Shown in pieces: positions 42,558 to 53,085 of a stretch of 64,000 bases of DNA (positions are counted from its first letter, which is position 1; every line of letters begins with the position of its first letter). Source of the DNA: Liopterus haemorrhoidalis (lineage: Eukaryota; Arthropoda; Insecta; Coleoptera; Dytiscidae); contig OZ020624.1 in the NCBI GenBank assembly GCA_963971575.1, positions 13,540,625 through 13,604,624 on the forward strand, in the 5' to 3' direction. The notes under the pieces are model-generated. The model had not been told where the DNA came from, made no database searches, and saw only the letters and a program-made list of their open reading frames with translations. The translations under genes were made by a program, and so were the position numbers.

Positions 42558-44036
42558 CAGGTCCATTCCGAATTACTACAGCTCATGGCACAACTCAAGA
42601 GGAATACAGCACTAAAATTGCAGTTTCAAAAATATTTAACATTAGAAACAGCCCAATAATAAAATACCATTTGTTGAAATTTCATGACCAATTCAACATT
42701 CTTCTACGTTTAGACAATTTAAAGAAATTAAAAGTAATAATTGATAGAGTTAACGACTTAATAATAACTCCGAATTCCAAAATAAAAATCTAATATCATA
42801 ATTCTCACACAAAACCGAATTTAAATAATGTCACAACTAATATTTATTTTCTTCTTGAACCAAAAACGGAGAAAGTAATAAAAATTAAAGTAAATCGAAA
42901 AGAAAGGAAATATTCTCATCCTAAAAATTGAAATAAAAACTTAATAGCACCTGAATGTACTTCAATCGCTAAAAACTATCATGCCGTATGTACGTCAATA
43001 AATACGATTTCATAATAAAATGCAAATTATTCGATCATCCTGTAACTGTTAAAAATTTAATATGTACGAAATATTTCAAGTCCTAACTTAAATTTCGCAA
43101 GTATCGAAAAATCACCTTTCGACATTTCAAAAGTAAGAACCGATCACTTAAACAGTGAAGAAAAAATTGAAATTTTAGGATTAAATAAAGACTATTCAGA
43201 TATATTTCATTCTAATAATAAAACATTAACTTTCACAAATCGAATCAAACATTTTATAAACACGAAGGATGAAATACCAATTTATACGAAATCATACAGA
43301 TATCCACAAATTCATACACAAGAAGTTAGAACTTAAATCAAAAAAAATGTTAGATCAAAATATACTTAGACATTCAAATTCTCCTTGGTCCTCACTTATA
43401 TGGATCATGCCTAAAAAGCTTGATGCCTCCGGAAAAAGAAAATGCGGAATTGTAATAGATTTTCGCAAACTCTATGAGAAAACTATTGGTGACAAATACC
43501 CGTTACCAAACATAACTGACAACCTCGGGCGTTGTCAATACTTTACAACTTTAGACTTAGCTTCTGGATTTCACCAGATAGAATTAGACGACAAAGACAT
43601 TTCAAAAACTTCGTTCTCAACTGAAGACGGTCAATTTGAGTTTTTACGAATATCTTTTGGACTAAAAAACTCACCTGCGGCTTTCCAGCATTTTACACGG
43701 ACTTACTAATAAAATATGTCTCGTGTAACTTGGCGATGTAATTATCTTTTCTGCTAGCTTACAAGAGCACATTAATAATCTTAAACTAGTCTTCAATAGA
43801 CTGAGGAAATCAAATTTCAAAATTGAACTTGACAAATCTGAATTTCTGGAAAAAGAAGTTGCATATTTAGATCACATAGTAACACCCACCGGCGTTAGAC
43901 CAAACCCTGACAAAATTTTACCTATCACAAATTACTCTATACCAAAAACACCAAAACAAATCAAAGGATTTTTAGGACTCTTAGGCTATTATAGGAAATT
44001 TATTAAAAATGTTGCTCAAATTACTAAGCCATTATT
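42558..44036 (+). pseudogene. Protease and reverse transcriptase of element D
   Basis: Starts with RITTAHGTTQEEYSTKIAVSKIFN-type protease sequence, then DHLNSEEKIEILGLNKDYSDIF and [20 protein letters not shown] blocks: [66 protein letters not shown]; the YxDD box region reads LGDVIIFSASLQEHI (first residues lost). The thumb IKGFLGLLGYYRKFIKNVAQITKPL ends at the small insertion. Confidence 0.9.
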
Positions 44037-44296
44037 TTGTTATTATTTTGTCCTGACAATAGCTTCAGCTTAGTGATGCTGGACAAAATGATAATTAAAA
44101 TAGTATAATAAATAAAATTTTGTCTATAAGTTATAAAGAATCTATGTGTAAGAATTTTTAGTAGGTATTAGTATATATATTTTCTTGTTTGCATTTTTTT
44201 AACTTTTATCAATAACTTATGAAGCTATACATAAGTTTTTATGTATATCTCATATTTGTAAAAAAAAAAATGTAAATAAAGTTATTATTATTATTA
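44037..44296 (+). mobile_element. 260-bp insertion resembling a LINE 3' end
   Basis: Flanked by CATTATT (44030-44036, 44297-44303); removing it restores PLLTKC in the Pol frame. It starts with a hairpin (TTTTGTCC...GGACAAAA) and ends AATAAAGTTATTATTATTA, like a short LINE or SINE tail. Confidence 0.75.
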
Positions 44297-44303
44297 CATT
44301 ATT

Positions 44304-44793
44304 AACAAAATGTTTAAAAAAAATGCAACTATAAACGTTAATGATCCCAAATATCAAAATTGTTTTGAAACTTGTAAAAAAATAATTATTAATGAGCCTA
44401 TCTTACAATATCCAGATTTCGATCAAGAATTTAATCTAACTACTGACGCTAGTAATTTGCTATCCGAGCAGTATTATCGCAAGGAACCCCAAGTAATGAT
44501 TTACCTGTAGCGTATGCTAGCCGTACGTTAAACGACTCCGAGACAAACTATTCGACTATTAAAAAAGAACTTTTAGCCATCGTATGGGCAACACAATACT
44601 TTAGATCTTACTTATACGGACGCAAATTCAAAATATTTACAGATCACAGACCATTACAATGGCTCTTCTCATAAAAACACTAATCAAAAATTAATTCGTT
44701 GGCGTTTAAAGCTTGAGGTATTCGATTATGAAATAATATACAAAAAGGGAAAATCAAATACAAACGCAGATGCCCTGAGTCGAATCCCATAAA
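44304..44793 (+). pseudogene. RNase H of element D
   Basis: INEPILQYPDFDQEFNLTTDAS supplies the first Asp, followed after a shift by [49 protein letters not shown] and [13 protein letters not shown], the standard Gypsy RNase H. In-frame TAA codons at about 44673 and 44790 interrupt it. Confidence 0.93.
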
Positions 44794-44885
44794 ACACATA
44801 AAAAATCCTTCAAAATAATTCAGAAAATGATACTTTCTCACACCCATTAACCTTATATCAAAATTATTTTAGTCAAAAACAAAAA

Positions 44886-45323
44886 TTGAGTTTTAATAAC
44901 AATAACATTTTAGAAGTACCAGGCGATTTATTTCAAGCCCCGGTAAATAGTACCCTAGCACACTGTGTAAGCTAAGATTTAGAAATGTCAGCAGGAATTG
45001 CTAGGAAATTTAGAGAAAAATTCAACAATATTGAAAAACTAAAATTGCAAAAACCTAAAGTTCATAATATAGTCTATTTAAAACATAAAACACGTTATAT
45101 ATTGTATCTAATAACAGGATATATTTTATACACTACTAAACTTAAAAGACTTTTGTCTGATGATAATACAATTCTTAGTATCCCTAGAATTTCATGCGGA
45201 TTAGACAGTTGCAATAATCCTGAGAATATAAATTGGTATGAAATTTACTTAAAGTTACAATACATTTTCAACCATTCGAACCTACTGATAACAGTCTATA
45301 GGGACAACGAAATACAAAAATAA
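44886..45323 (+). pseudogene. OARD1/TARG1-like macrodomain in Pol of element D
   Basis: In the same frame as the RNase H end: VPGDLFQAP, STLAHCVS, TAA in place of a Glu codon, DLEMSAGIARKFREKF, VYLKHKTRYILYLIT, LKRLL and SIPRISCGLD. This matches the OARD1/TARG1 macrodomain family, which removes ADP-ribose or acetyl groups from ADP-ribosylated targets. The AGIA loop and the late Asp of GLD are kept; the Lys after LIT that acts in catalysis seems lost. It sits where integrase should begin. Besides being captured, it could be a chance fusion of a host gene fragment, but it reads on from RNase H through 26 codons with only stop mutations. Confidence 0.8.
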
Positions 45324-45590
45324 ATGCAAACGATACAGATAATTTAGACCCATTTTACGAATTTACGGCAGATTTTCATACACAGTTAGAAAACGAGAAA
45401 AATGATAATAATGACCAAACTGATAAATCAATCAATAATGGTAGAAATAGGAGGTAAACTCCAAAATGATGAGAATAATTCAAACACCAGTCAATTTGGA
45501 ACTTTAAAACAAGGACTACCTGTATTGTTTTTTATGCTTACATTTATTTAATTCGGAAAGTGCTGCAGTTCAGCAACAGTCGCCTCTGCT
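45324..45590 (+). other. Decayed end of element D
   Basis: A frame one base off the macrodomain reads TDNLDPFYEFTADFHTQLEN and an Asn/Asp-rich tail to about 45456. Nothing recognisable afterwards; no integrase motifs. Confidence 0.5.
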
Positions 45591-45627
45591 ATTTACACTA
45601 TTGAACACAATGTATTTTATTTTTCAG

Positions 45628-45702
45628 ATCAAATTGACGCGTATAGTTACGCATATTCGGGATTATTGCAGGGACATGAACAGCCTAAAGGACAGGAAAC
45701 AG
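45628..45702 (+). other. Exon-like core, unit 1 (75 bp)
   Basis: Between a good acceptor (TTTTTCAG) and donor (GTAAAT); 25 codons reading IKLTRIVTHIRDYCRDMNSL, then KDRKQ. Could be a host or transposon exon; I do not recognise the peptide. Confidence 0.5.
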
Positions 45703-46062
45703 GTAAATGCAATATTTTATAATATAACAACTTGGATGAAATTAAATCAAAGACCTGAAGCTGAAAATATATAGGTTCATGTTCGGTTTTAGGTTCAGGT
45801 TCGATTAATTTTTTTTTTTTTAGTTTCAAGAATCTAAGTTTTTTCAATCTCGGCTCCTATTAAAATTTTAAATAAAATTATAAGTACAAAATTATGCTTA
45901 AAAATTAATTTATTTAATAATCACAGAACACAATCCAGTTTTAATCTGTTGTCGATAAATAAAAATGTACAAATGCTTGTAAAAATAGTCTATTCCAAAT
46001 GATTAACAACATTATTGCCCACGGCATGTACACTGTTGAACACAAAGTATTTTATTTTCCAG

Positions 46063-46137
46063 ATCAAGCTGCTGCGTATAGTTACGCATACTCGGGATTA
46101 TTGCAGGGACATGAACAGCCTAAAGGACAGGAAACAG
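46063..46137 (+). other. Exon-like core, unit 2 (75 bp)
   Basis: As unit 1 with two amino acid changes (IKLLRIVTHTRDYCRDMNSL). Acceptor TTTTCCAG, donor GTAAAA. Confidence 0.5.
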
Positions 46138-46495
46138 GTAAAAGCAATATTTTATAATATAACAGCTTGGATGAAATTAAATCAAAGACCTGAAGCTGAA
46201 AATATATAGGTTCATGTTCGGTTTTAGGTTCAGGTTCGATTAATTTTTTTTTTTAGGTTCGAGAATCTAATTTTTTTCAATCTCCGCTCCCATTGAAATT
46301 ATAAATAAAATTATAAGCACAAAATTATTTTTAAAAATTTATTTATTTAATAATCACAGAACACAATCCAGTTTTAATCTGTTGTCGATAAATAAAAATC
46401 TACAAATACCTGTAAAAATAGTCTATTCCAAACGATTAACAACATTATTGCCCACGGTATGTACACTGTTGAACACAAAGTATTTTATTTTCCAG

Positions 46496-46563
46496 GTCAA
46501 GCTGCTGTTACGCATACTCGGGATTATTGCAGAGACATGAACAGCCCAAAAGACAGGAAACAG
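46496..46563 (+). other. Exon-like core, unit 3 (68 bp, frameshifted)
   Basis: A 7-bp deletion (CGTATAG) against units 1 and 2 breaks the frame. Acceptor TTTTCCAG, donor GTAAAT still present. Confidence 0.5.
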
Positions 46564-46589
46564 GTAAATGCAATATTTTATAATTGTGA

Positions 46590-46730
46590 CGATGCACAAG
46601 TGACCGTCCCAAAAACGAAATTTTAACAAGGCGAGGTCGGGCGGATTCATGCTCGGCAAATTAGCCAAACATTCGGGGGACCCGGGTTCGACACCCTCGG
46701 AGGGCGGATGTATTTTTTTTTTTTGGGATA
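46590..46730 (+). repeat. SINE-like sequence with B box
   Basis: GGTTCGACACC (46685-46695) fits the pol III B box, and a run of 13 T follows at about 46711. An A box is not clear. It interrupts the third exon-like unit. Confidence 0.35.
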
Positions 46731-46839
46731 GGTTGGGGCATATCCTAATTGATTTTAATAAAATTAAAAATTTAATCGTCCTTAAAAATTTTTTAAAATT
46801 AAATTCCTTACATTATTTATTTGAAATTTTTCTGTGAGG

Positions 46840-47715
46840 ATGTAGTTGCCTTCACACCTAACGGGTGGCGTTGGCGGTCGTTTCTTGCATCTCGTTAGCA
46901 TAGGGGCCAGCAGATACATAGACCTGACCCGGCAGTTGCCTCCACACCTACTAGATGGCGCTGACGGTCGTTTCTTGTATCTCGTTAACAAAGGGGAATT
47001 TGAATGCATAGACCTCACAGGAAAATTTCAAATAGATTATCTTCCAGCAGAGGTAGTAAACCTCTGCAACTTGTGAACAGGCGAATAGGAGTAAGTAAAA
47101 TGGTAATTATTTAACTCTGAATTTTCTATAGTGTTATTTTTTTGTATTGTTTTGTGATTTTGAAGTGTTGCGTTCTGACCCTGCTGCGTATGCTCCAGCA
47201 TCGACAGACGCCCCGCTTCCATCACGGACAATAATTGTCTTACCGAGGGTGGTAGTTATTTAATTCTGAATTTTCTATAGTGTTATTTTTGTATTGTTTT
47301 GTGATTTTTAAGTGTTGCGTTCTGAACCTGCTGCGTATGCTCCAGCATCGACAGACGCCCCGCTTCTCATCACGGACAATAATTGTACTACCCAAGGGGG
47401 TAGTTTGACTAGCATTTAGAAGCGTTGCGTGCTGGCAAAGTTTGCGTCTGTTCCAGCCTCGCCAGACGTATCGCTTCCCACGCGGATAGAGTGCCGCGAG
47501 GGGGGGTGTTGGTTTTCTTTACATAGCCGACGTCGCCCACGAAGGACGCCCCAACAGAGAGGACCAGGGACGGAGAATCCTACGATTCGACTGTTTTATT
47601 TATTTTGTTTGTTTGTAATACTATTGGAAAAAAATAAATCCGGGCCTTTGCGAGAGAGTGTGTGTGTTATCTTGGAACCCGGACCTCGCTCCACTGAGAA
47701 ATCCGAGCGATCGGT
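46840..47715 (+). repeat. Repeat-rich LTR-like region of Gypsy element E
   Basis: Two ~88-bp tandem units (46848-47030, each with GGTCGTTTCTTG) and then three ~150-bp units, the last diverged (about 47105-47515, each with a CAGACG...CGCTTC segment), precede AATAAATCCGG (47631) and the primer site at 47716. The whole may be one long LTR. Its left border is not known. Confidence 0.5.
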
Positions 47716-47727
47716 TGGCGCCCGAAT
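47716..47727 (+). promoter_or_regulatory. Primer-binding site of element E (lysine tRNA type)
   Basis: TGGCGCCCGAAT matches the widely used complement of the lysine tRNA 3' end over 11 bases. Confidence 0.75.
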
Positions 47728-48515
47728 ACCCATAAGTGAACGAGTACAGGTAAGCGTCATTTGCGACCGACTCCACTACCTGCCAGATAGTACAGAGTAT
47801 CGAGGTAGGAGCGTCGCATAATATATCAGCCTGGATGAAATTAAATATGGCGGTTTTCTTGCTACTGAGGCTGATTTTAAAACGTTTTTATTATACAATA
47901 CTAGCTGAGGTACCCGTGCTTCACTACGGTATTTTAACGGTGGGCAACACGGTTCTTTGTAGACCATATCGGTGATTCTCCATTCAGGTGCTAGGATCAC
48001 CAGGCTGCTGGGTAAGCTCAACCTGGAGCAGGACATGCAGAACTGCCCATGTGAGAAGCAGTCCTTCCAAAACTTTGTTGCAATTGTAGTTCATTGTACC
48101 TTTTCAGCTTGCCTTAGCACATTCCTTATGTGACAATGAGCTCTATATTGCGACATTTCCTCTATAAATGCACACTACGCATTCTCAATTATCAATTACA
48201 AATAATGCAACTCATACAATTGTAAATATGTATAAATATTGTATTATATCAGAAATAAATCAGTCTTAGTTGAATCTCGGTCTTCTCACTATCCTTCGGG
48301 ATACAACAACTTTATCCCCCACCTGGAATCTAGATTCGTCCTTTTAGGAGCTGTTAAAGGTAAAATTCTGAGATATTTTTTTCGACAGTATATGGGTAAC
48401 CTTTGTACGAAAAAGTAATGTCGATATCTCCATTGAGAAGTATATGCAGTGTTATAAATTTTATTTATTTCTTCCAAAAAAAAAAAAAAAATCTTTCGGC
48501 GCTAATGGGTTAGTA
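47728..48515. other. Leader of element E with an unidentified repeat
   Basis: No supported gene. TACTAGCTGAGGTACCCGTG (47899-47918) resembles a terminal segment common in insect RTE-like or Helitron-type repeats, so an older insertion may lie here; AAATAAATCAG near 48253 and an A16 run at 48476 are also seen. Confidence 0.4.
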
Positions 48516-49347
48516 ATCAAGAACAGGCTACTTATATAAACTCAGTAACGATTCAACGCAAAATTCCTTATCATGAAATAGGAATTGAAATACCGAATTT
48601 TGAGAAAGATAAAAACGGTATTACTGTAGAAATATGGCTGCAGAGAAAAGAAGATCTGCGCACATTATATGATTTACCAAACGAAGCGGTAAAGGTGCTT
48701 GCTACCAACAAATTACAAGGTAACGCAAGAAAATGGAATGATTCAGATACGAATGCTTATCTAAAGCCATGAGATGAATTGAAAAATGAGATTTTAGAAA
48801 TGTTTGGAGATTCGGATGAGGAGACTACTCTGTTGGATAATATAAGGTTTCAAAAATGGAAGCGGAATAAAGCTTTCGAAAATTATTTCCATAACAAGGT
48901 ATGTTTGGCGAAACGTGCAAAACTATCCGAACAGGAAACAATAACACATATTATTCGAGGTATAAAAAATTTCACTGTTCGCACTCAAATGTTAGCGGCT
49001 CGTCACAAGTCTTTAAAAGATCTCCTTGGAACCATGAAAATAATTTCACGTGAGATTTGTCATGAACCAAAGCCAAGAAATGACTTGCCGAAGTGCGACG
49101 CATGCAAAAAGACTGGTCATACCCGTGGCAAATGCTTTTTCAATTCAATTCTATCCGGACAACCATCTCGGGAACATCAGCCATCCGATAGCATCTCGAA
49201 GTCAATTACCTGCTTCAAATGTCATCAGCCAGGTCACATTTCGAAATGTAGAGCGCAGAACAATATAAACAAAATAACCCAAAGGTCTACAGATACGGAT
49301 GATCGAAGAACACAGCCCAGGTCAGAGGTAAACAATATAAATATTTA
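48516..49347 (+). pseudogene. Gag of Gypsy element E, two zinc knuckles
   Basis: VEIWLQRKEDLRTLYDLP and LATNKLQGNARKW (capsid), one TGA near 48771, then EILEMFGDSDEETTLLDNI, AFENYFHNKVCLAKRAKL and MLAARHKSLKDLLGTM. Knuckles: CDACKKTGHTRGKC (regular) and CFKCHQPGHISKC (one residue short before the last Cys). Gag packages the RNA. Confidence 0.8.
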
Positions 49348-49825
49348 GTCAAAATATCATAAACAGGTTGATATCGATGATCAGAAACTGCACGCACTCA
49401 TCGATACTGGCTCAAAGGCAAACTTAATAAAAGAAATGTGCGTTAAACTTCTTTAGTTGCCAGTGAAAATTGAGGACAATACCCTAGTTGGTCTTGATGA
49501 AACTCGAATTTGTTGCTCACACACTACACAATTCCAGGTGACCATAGACGGGGAAAAATATAGTCTCGATGTAATTGTCGTGCCATCTGGTGCGATCATA
49601 ACAGATAGTATAATAGATCGCAATTTTCTGAAATTGAATGGTGTTCAACAAAAGAGGGAATAATCTTCCAGAAATCTTCGACTAAAGCCATCCGAGAGTT
49701 ATTTTTGATCCCAGTGGAAGATTCTGCCATCGAGCTTGATTTCAACCCGGACATTCCATATGACACGAAGAAAGAAATCAAAGATATTATCTTAAATTCG
49801 AAATATGCAATTACAAGTGAAGAAA
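49348..49825 (+). pseudogene. Protease of element E and Pol start
   Basis: DDQKLHALIDTGSKANLIKE has the DTG active site. After a TAG at about 49454, SLDVIVVPSGAIITDSIIDRNFL closes the domain. A shifted frame (AIELDFNPDIPYDTKKEIKDII) leads towards RT, but a LINE replaces it at about 49825. Confidence 0.8.
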
Positions 49826-50903
49826 ACGCCGATTATTCTCAGCAGGCTTCAGTTCCATGCTGACTCGAACAGTCTGATTCCTGACAAGCAGCACGGCTTC
49901 CGACAAGGACATTCCACTATCCATCAACTCATGCGTGTCACTGAGTTTGTCGCTGATGGTTTCAACAGAAACTTTTCTACCGGTGCAGTCTTTGTGGATA
50001 TTTCCAAGGCCTTTGATCGTGTTTGGCACGCAGGTCTTGTCTACAAACTGCACTGTTTAGATTTTCCACCTGCTCTTATCAGGCTAATCGCCTCGTATCT
50101 GACCAACAGGGTACTAAGAATCAAAATAGATGAAATTCGCTCGTCGTGGAGACCGGTTGAGGCCGGTGTGCCACAAGGCTCTCTGTTGTCGCCATTGTTG
50201 TACGCTCTGTACACCAATGACATGCCGACATCGGAAGGAACAATTAAGTGCCAGTACGCTGATGACACAGCGTACTTAACTCGCTCGTGGAACCCAGCCC
50301 TAATCTCTCAACGACTCCAGCACGCCTGCTCGAGTCTTGAGAATTGGTGCAAACGCTGGCGTGTGGCGGTGAATGGGGCCAAATACAAGGCAATGCTTTT
50401 CACTAAAAAGTCTAGACTTCCGTCGGGTGAGGTTAAACTATTCGGTGAAGACATTCCCTGGCGCAAAAAGGTCAAATATCTTGGGCTCATTTACGATCCC
50501 AAATTGGTCTGGAAGGAGCATATCAATGACTCTTTTCTCTCATTAATAGAAAAAGCAGTCTAAGCATTTCCAATAAGACCAGGATCTACACTTCTGTGAT
50601 CCGACCTATACTGACGTATCCATCTTGTGTCTGGGCTTACTCTAGTACCGCATCAAGCGGTTACAGGTGTTCCAGAACAAGTACATACGTCGGGCCTCAG
50701 GCGCTGCCTGGTTCGTGCGCAACGTCGACATCAGGAACGATTTGGGATTGCCGAGTGTGGAAGATTTTATTCGTGCTAGCGCGGAGAAGTTCTTCCAGAT
50801 CGCTCAAGTGCACCCCAACCCCACTATAGCATCGTCCGTCGACTATGTTCCGGCCGATGTATGGAAACATCGCAGACCGCAATGTTTCCTGACAGATTGT
50901 TGA
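49826..50903 (+). pseudogene. Jockey-type LINE reverse transcriptase and C-terminus
   Basis: QHGFRQGHSTIHQLMRVTEF, AVFVDISKAFDRVWHAGLVYKL, EAGVPQGSLLSPLLYALYTND, KCQYADDTAYL (YADD), WRVAVNGAKYKAMLF and VKYLGLIYDPKLVWKEHI are RT motifs of a Jockey-type LINE. After two frameshifts (near 50560 and 50660) the C-terminus continues with VFQNKYIRRASGAAWFVRN and SVEDFIRASAEKFF. 5'-truncated before motif 1. Confidence 0.93.
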
Positions 50904-51300
50904 TAAACGTCTTTCATCTAGGATTCGCTCTGCTGTGAATTGTATCATTCTTATGATAGATCACAGTTGAACAGTATCTTCGACCTACAGGAAAGGTCTA
51001 TCTTTATTCCAACTTTTTAAGTTGGAATACTCAAGACACGAGTTGAGGGCTTACAGCCCGGTACTCTTCCATAGGATTGGACAAGACAAGACTGAGAGAC
51101 ACGGTCGCTTCTCGGCAGCCTAAACAACCTCTTCGCTGCAAGGATTAGAAGTAAAACTAAACAAAATAGTAAATCTTCAAAATATTCACCGGCGAATTGG
51201 TCGCTACGCGGCAACCAATAGGCTCTCGCTACTTGGCGGGCGCTAGACGGCAATCGCTTCTTGGCAGGCGCTAGAAACGTCGACGGCCTTCGCTACCAGG
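50904..51300. other. Junction with degenerate GC-rich repeats
   Basis: LINE 3' sequence fades by about 51040. From 51200 on, short units of the type TCGCTAC.TGGCGGGCGCTAG recur four times. Their position before the LFGP ORF mirrors the 58-bp array of the first copy. Confidence 0.5.
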
Positions 51301-52765
51301 CGGATGCTAGTTGCCGCCCCCATACTCGCTGCTAGGGAGGTATTCCCGCTGCCTCCTTATTTTACCCTTATTATAACGGACCAAGGCAACATCCTGGCTG
51401 GCCGCAGAGGAAAGGCGTCGAGGGAAAGATATAACGCCAGACAAGCGATCCGTCGCCGCCGCCTGATACCAATTGATATGGCCAAACCTTATGCCGCCAT
51501 CTCACGATCGTTCCAGCGTCACCTGCTACGACAGGGGGACCCTAGGGCTCGGTGCTTCATGCCGTTAACGCCGCCACCATCACCAAGGCACCTGCTACCA
51601 TTAGCAACCGCCCCCGCTCATCAGGACTGCATCCAGAAGGCTACAACACCTGCCAAAGTCTTTACCAAGCCAACGGCCGCACCACTAGAACTGCCACCCC
51701 CGGGTCTGTCGACTGCCGCCTCCAGTATCAGTTGTCAGCCCCGGGCGGAAATCGCAATTAGAGACGGCCCTGTGTCCGTGGCTGCTCGCCCAGCACTGCC
51801 GCCGCCTACAGCCCAAAGCTGTGTTCCGGCTCCAATGGGACATCGTTCCGGAACCACCACAGCCGTAGCTGCCCGAACCGCACTGCCGCCTCCAGCTACG
51901 ACATCTGCTGCCCCCGGACAGAAAAAAAAATCTGGAAGGCGATCCTGATTTCGTTGCCGCCGTCTCCGGCTAGGACTTCTGCCGCTCCCGCGGCTAAGAG
52001 AAAGCCCAAAACACGGATCCGGCTGGTCCAAGGCCCACTTATTAGTCTTGGCTCAGTTCCTACGACGAAAAGAGCGCCGCCGCCGCCTCCTAAGAACCGC
52101 CCAGCCACCCCCGACGTCGCGAGCCATCGCTCGTATCGAGATTTTCGGCCCGGAGACGCCGCCAACTACGCCAGCAGCTAAAAGGAAGCCATCTAGTGTT
52201 CCCCAGCCTAAAACCATCAATATCACTCCTGATCGAGAAAAACAATTGTTGGCACTATTCGGGCCAATCACGCCTTCACCGCCGCCAGCCCGACAACGGT
52301 CACCAGTTGCCCGGACCCCGCCGCCGACGACTTCTTTATCACTCTCCCCGATCCTCACCCCCTCTTTCCCTGTCACCCCTGACATCCACCCGGTCAGAAG
52401 TCCAATTCCCAAGACGCGGAATTGCCTCACAAAGAAGCGTCTGGACTTCTGAAGCAACTCTTTCCCAGTTTCTTTTATATTATATTTTATCAATGTTATA
52501 CAAATTTTATACTTATACCATTTCAAATTATTTAAATGATATTATAGATGTCTATTTAAATTTATTTTTGTAATAAATAATTAACTTGAATTGTTTGTAT
52601 CTCTTCTAACACCTTGGGGATTCACGTTCTCTTTCTGGCAATTAGTGGTCGTGACTCTTCAAGTCAGAGAGGTATTCTACGGACCCGCTCTTGAGCTAGC
52701 CAGGTAACTGTGTTCAGGGATAGTGGCCTGAGGACCTCTTCCGAGGGGCATTACCTCCTGCAACA
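51040..52765 (+). mobile_element. Second, diverged copy of the LTR-like element with LFGP ORF
   Basis: The last 330 bp align with the first copy: ATAGATGTCT near the start of the 3' region, GACTCTTCAAG, CCGCTC(T/C)TGAGCTAG, GGACCTCTTCCGAGGG and the end GCAACA (52765). The ORF order is kept. The left border cannot be set, and no target duplication is visible (GGTTA follows). Confidence 0.7.
51304..52452 (+). pseudogene. LFGPxTP-motif ORF, frameshifted copy
   Basis: ATG 51304 opens a frame with ARQAIRRRRLIPIDMAKPYAAI and GDPRARCFMPLTPPPSPR, matching the Arg-rich block of the first copy. It stops at 51948 after a lysine run; a neighbouring frame continues (KRKPKTRIRLVQGPLISLG), and a third shift returns to the first frame with IARIEIFGPETPPTTP and QLLALFGPITPSPPP. 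The end is TKKRLDF. So the FGPxTP unit occurs twice here, about 45 residues apart. Two shifts make it a pseudogene. Function unknown. Confidence 0.65.
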
Positions 52766-53085
52766 GGTTACGATTGTAAATGTTGTTAGTTACGGGTACA
52801 GTTTTGATTCCTATCCGAACTATATTTCATGAGTGCATATATACCTTAATGTGTTCCAGGCTAACAATCCCACTCTGTCTAAAGTAGTCCCTTTATCAGA
52901 GCCGATTTCGGGTGAAACTACCATATCCTTACCATCCCCGATGTTAAAACTTCATAAACCCATACAAATTATATTATTAATGGTTTCTGACGCCTATAAA
53001 GTCAGATGGTTCTTCGTACGCTAGTGAAACCTTTTTATTTACGAGCTCTGCCTCTGTGCGCCGCTTTTTAGAAACTGCGGGCCCT
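52766..53085. other. Short stretch without a supported gene
   Basis: A small frame (52833-53024) follows a possible acceptor (TGTTCCAG at 52859) and encodes ANNPTLSKVVPLSEPISGET; I do not recognise it. Confidence 0.4.

Larger units (their letters stand above)
42558..45470 (+). mobile_element. Errantivirus-like Gypsy element D, pol with macrodomain
   Basis: Protease remnant, reverse transcriptase, RNase H and a macrodomain, in one orientation and mostly one frame. A 260-bp insertion sits at 44037-44296. No integrase follows; the frame fades at about 45470. The env-like remnant at 53.1-54.4 kb has the same orientation and could be the other end of this element, separated by later insertions. 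Inactive. Confidence 0.8.
45590..46584 (+). repeat. Three tandem ~434-bp units, each with an exon-like core
   Basis: Cores start at 45628, 46063 and 46496 (spacing 435 and 433). Each unit has an identical layout: TATTTTATTTT(T/C)CAG, core, GTAAATGC, then AATATTTTATAA and an AT-rich spacer. The third stops at about 46584, where a SINE-like sequence begins. Confidence 0.9.
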
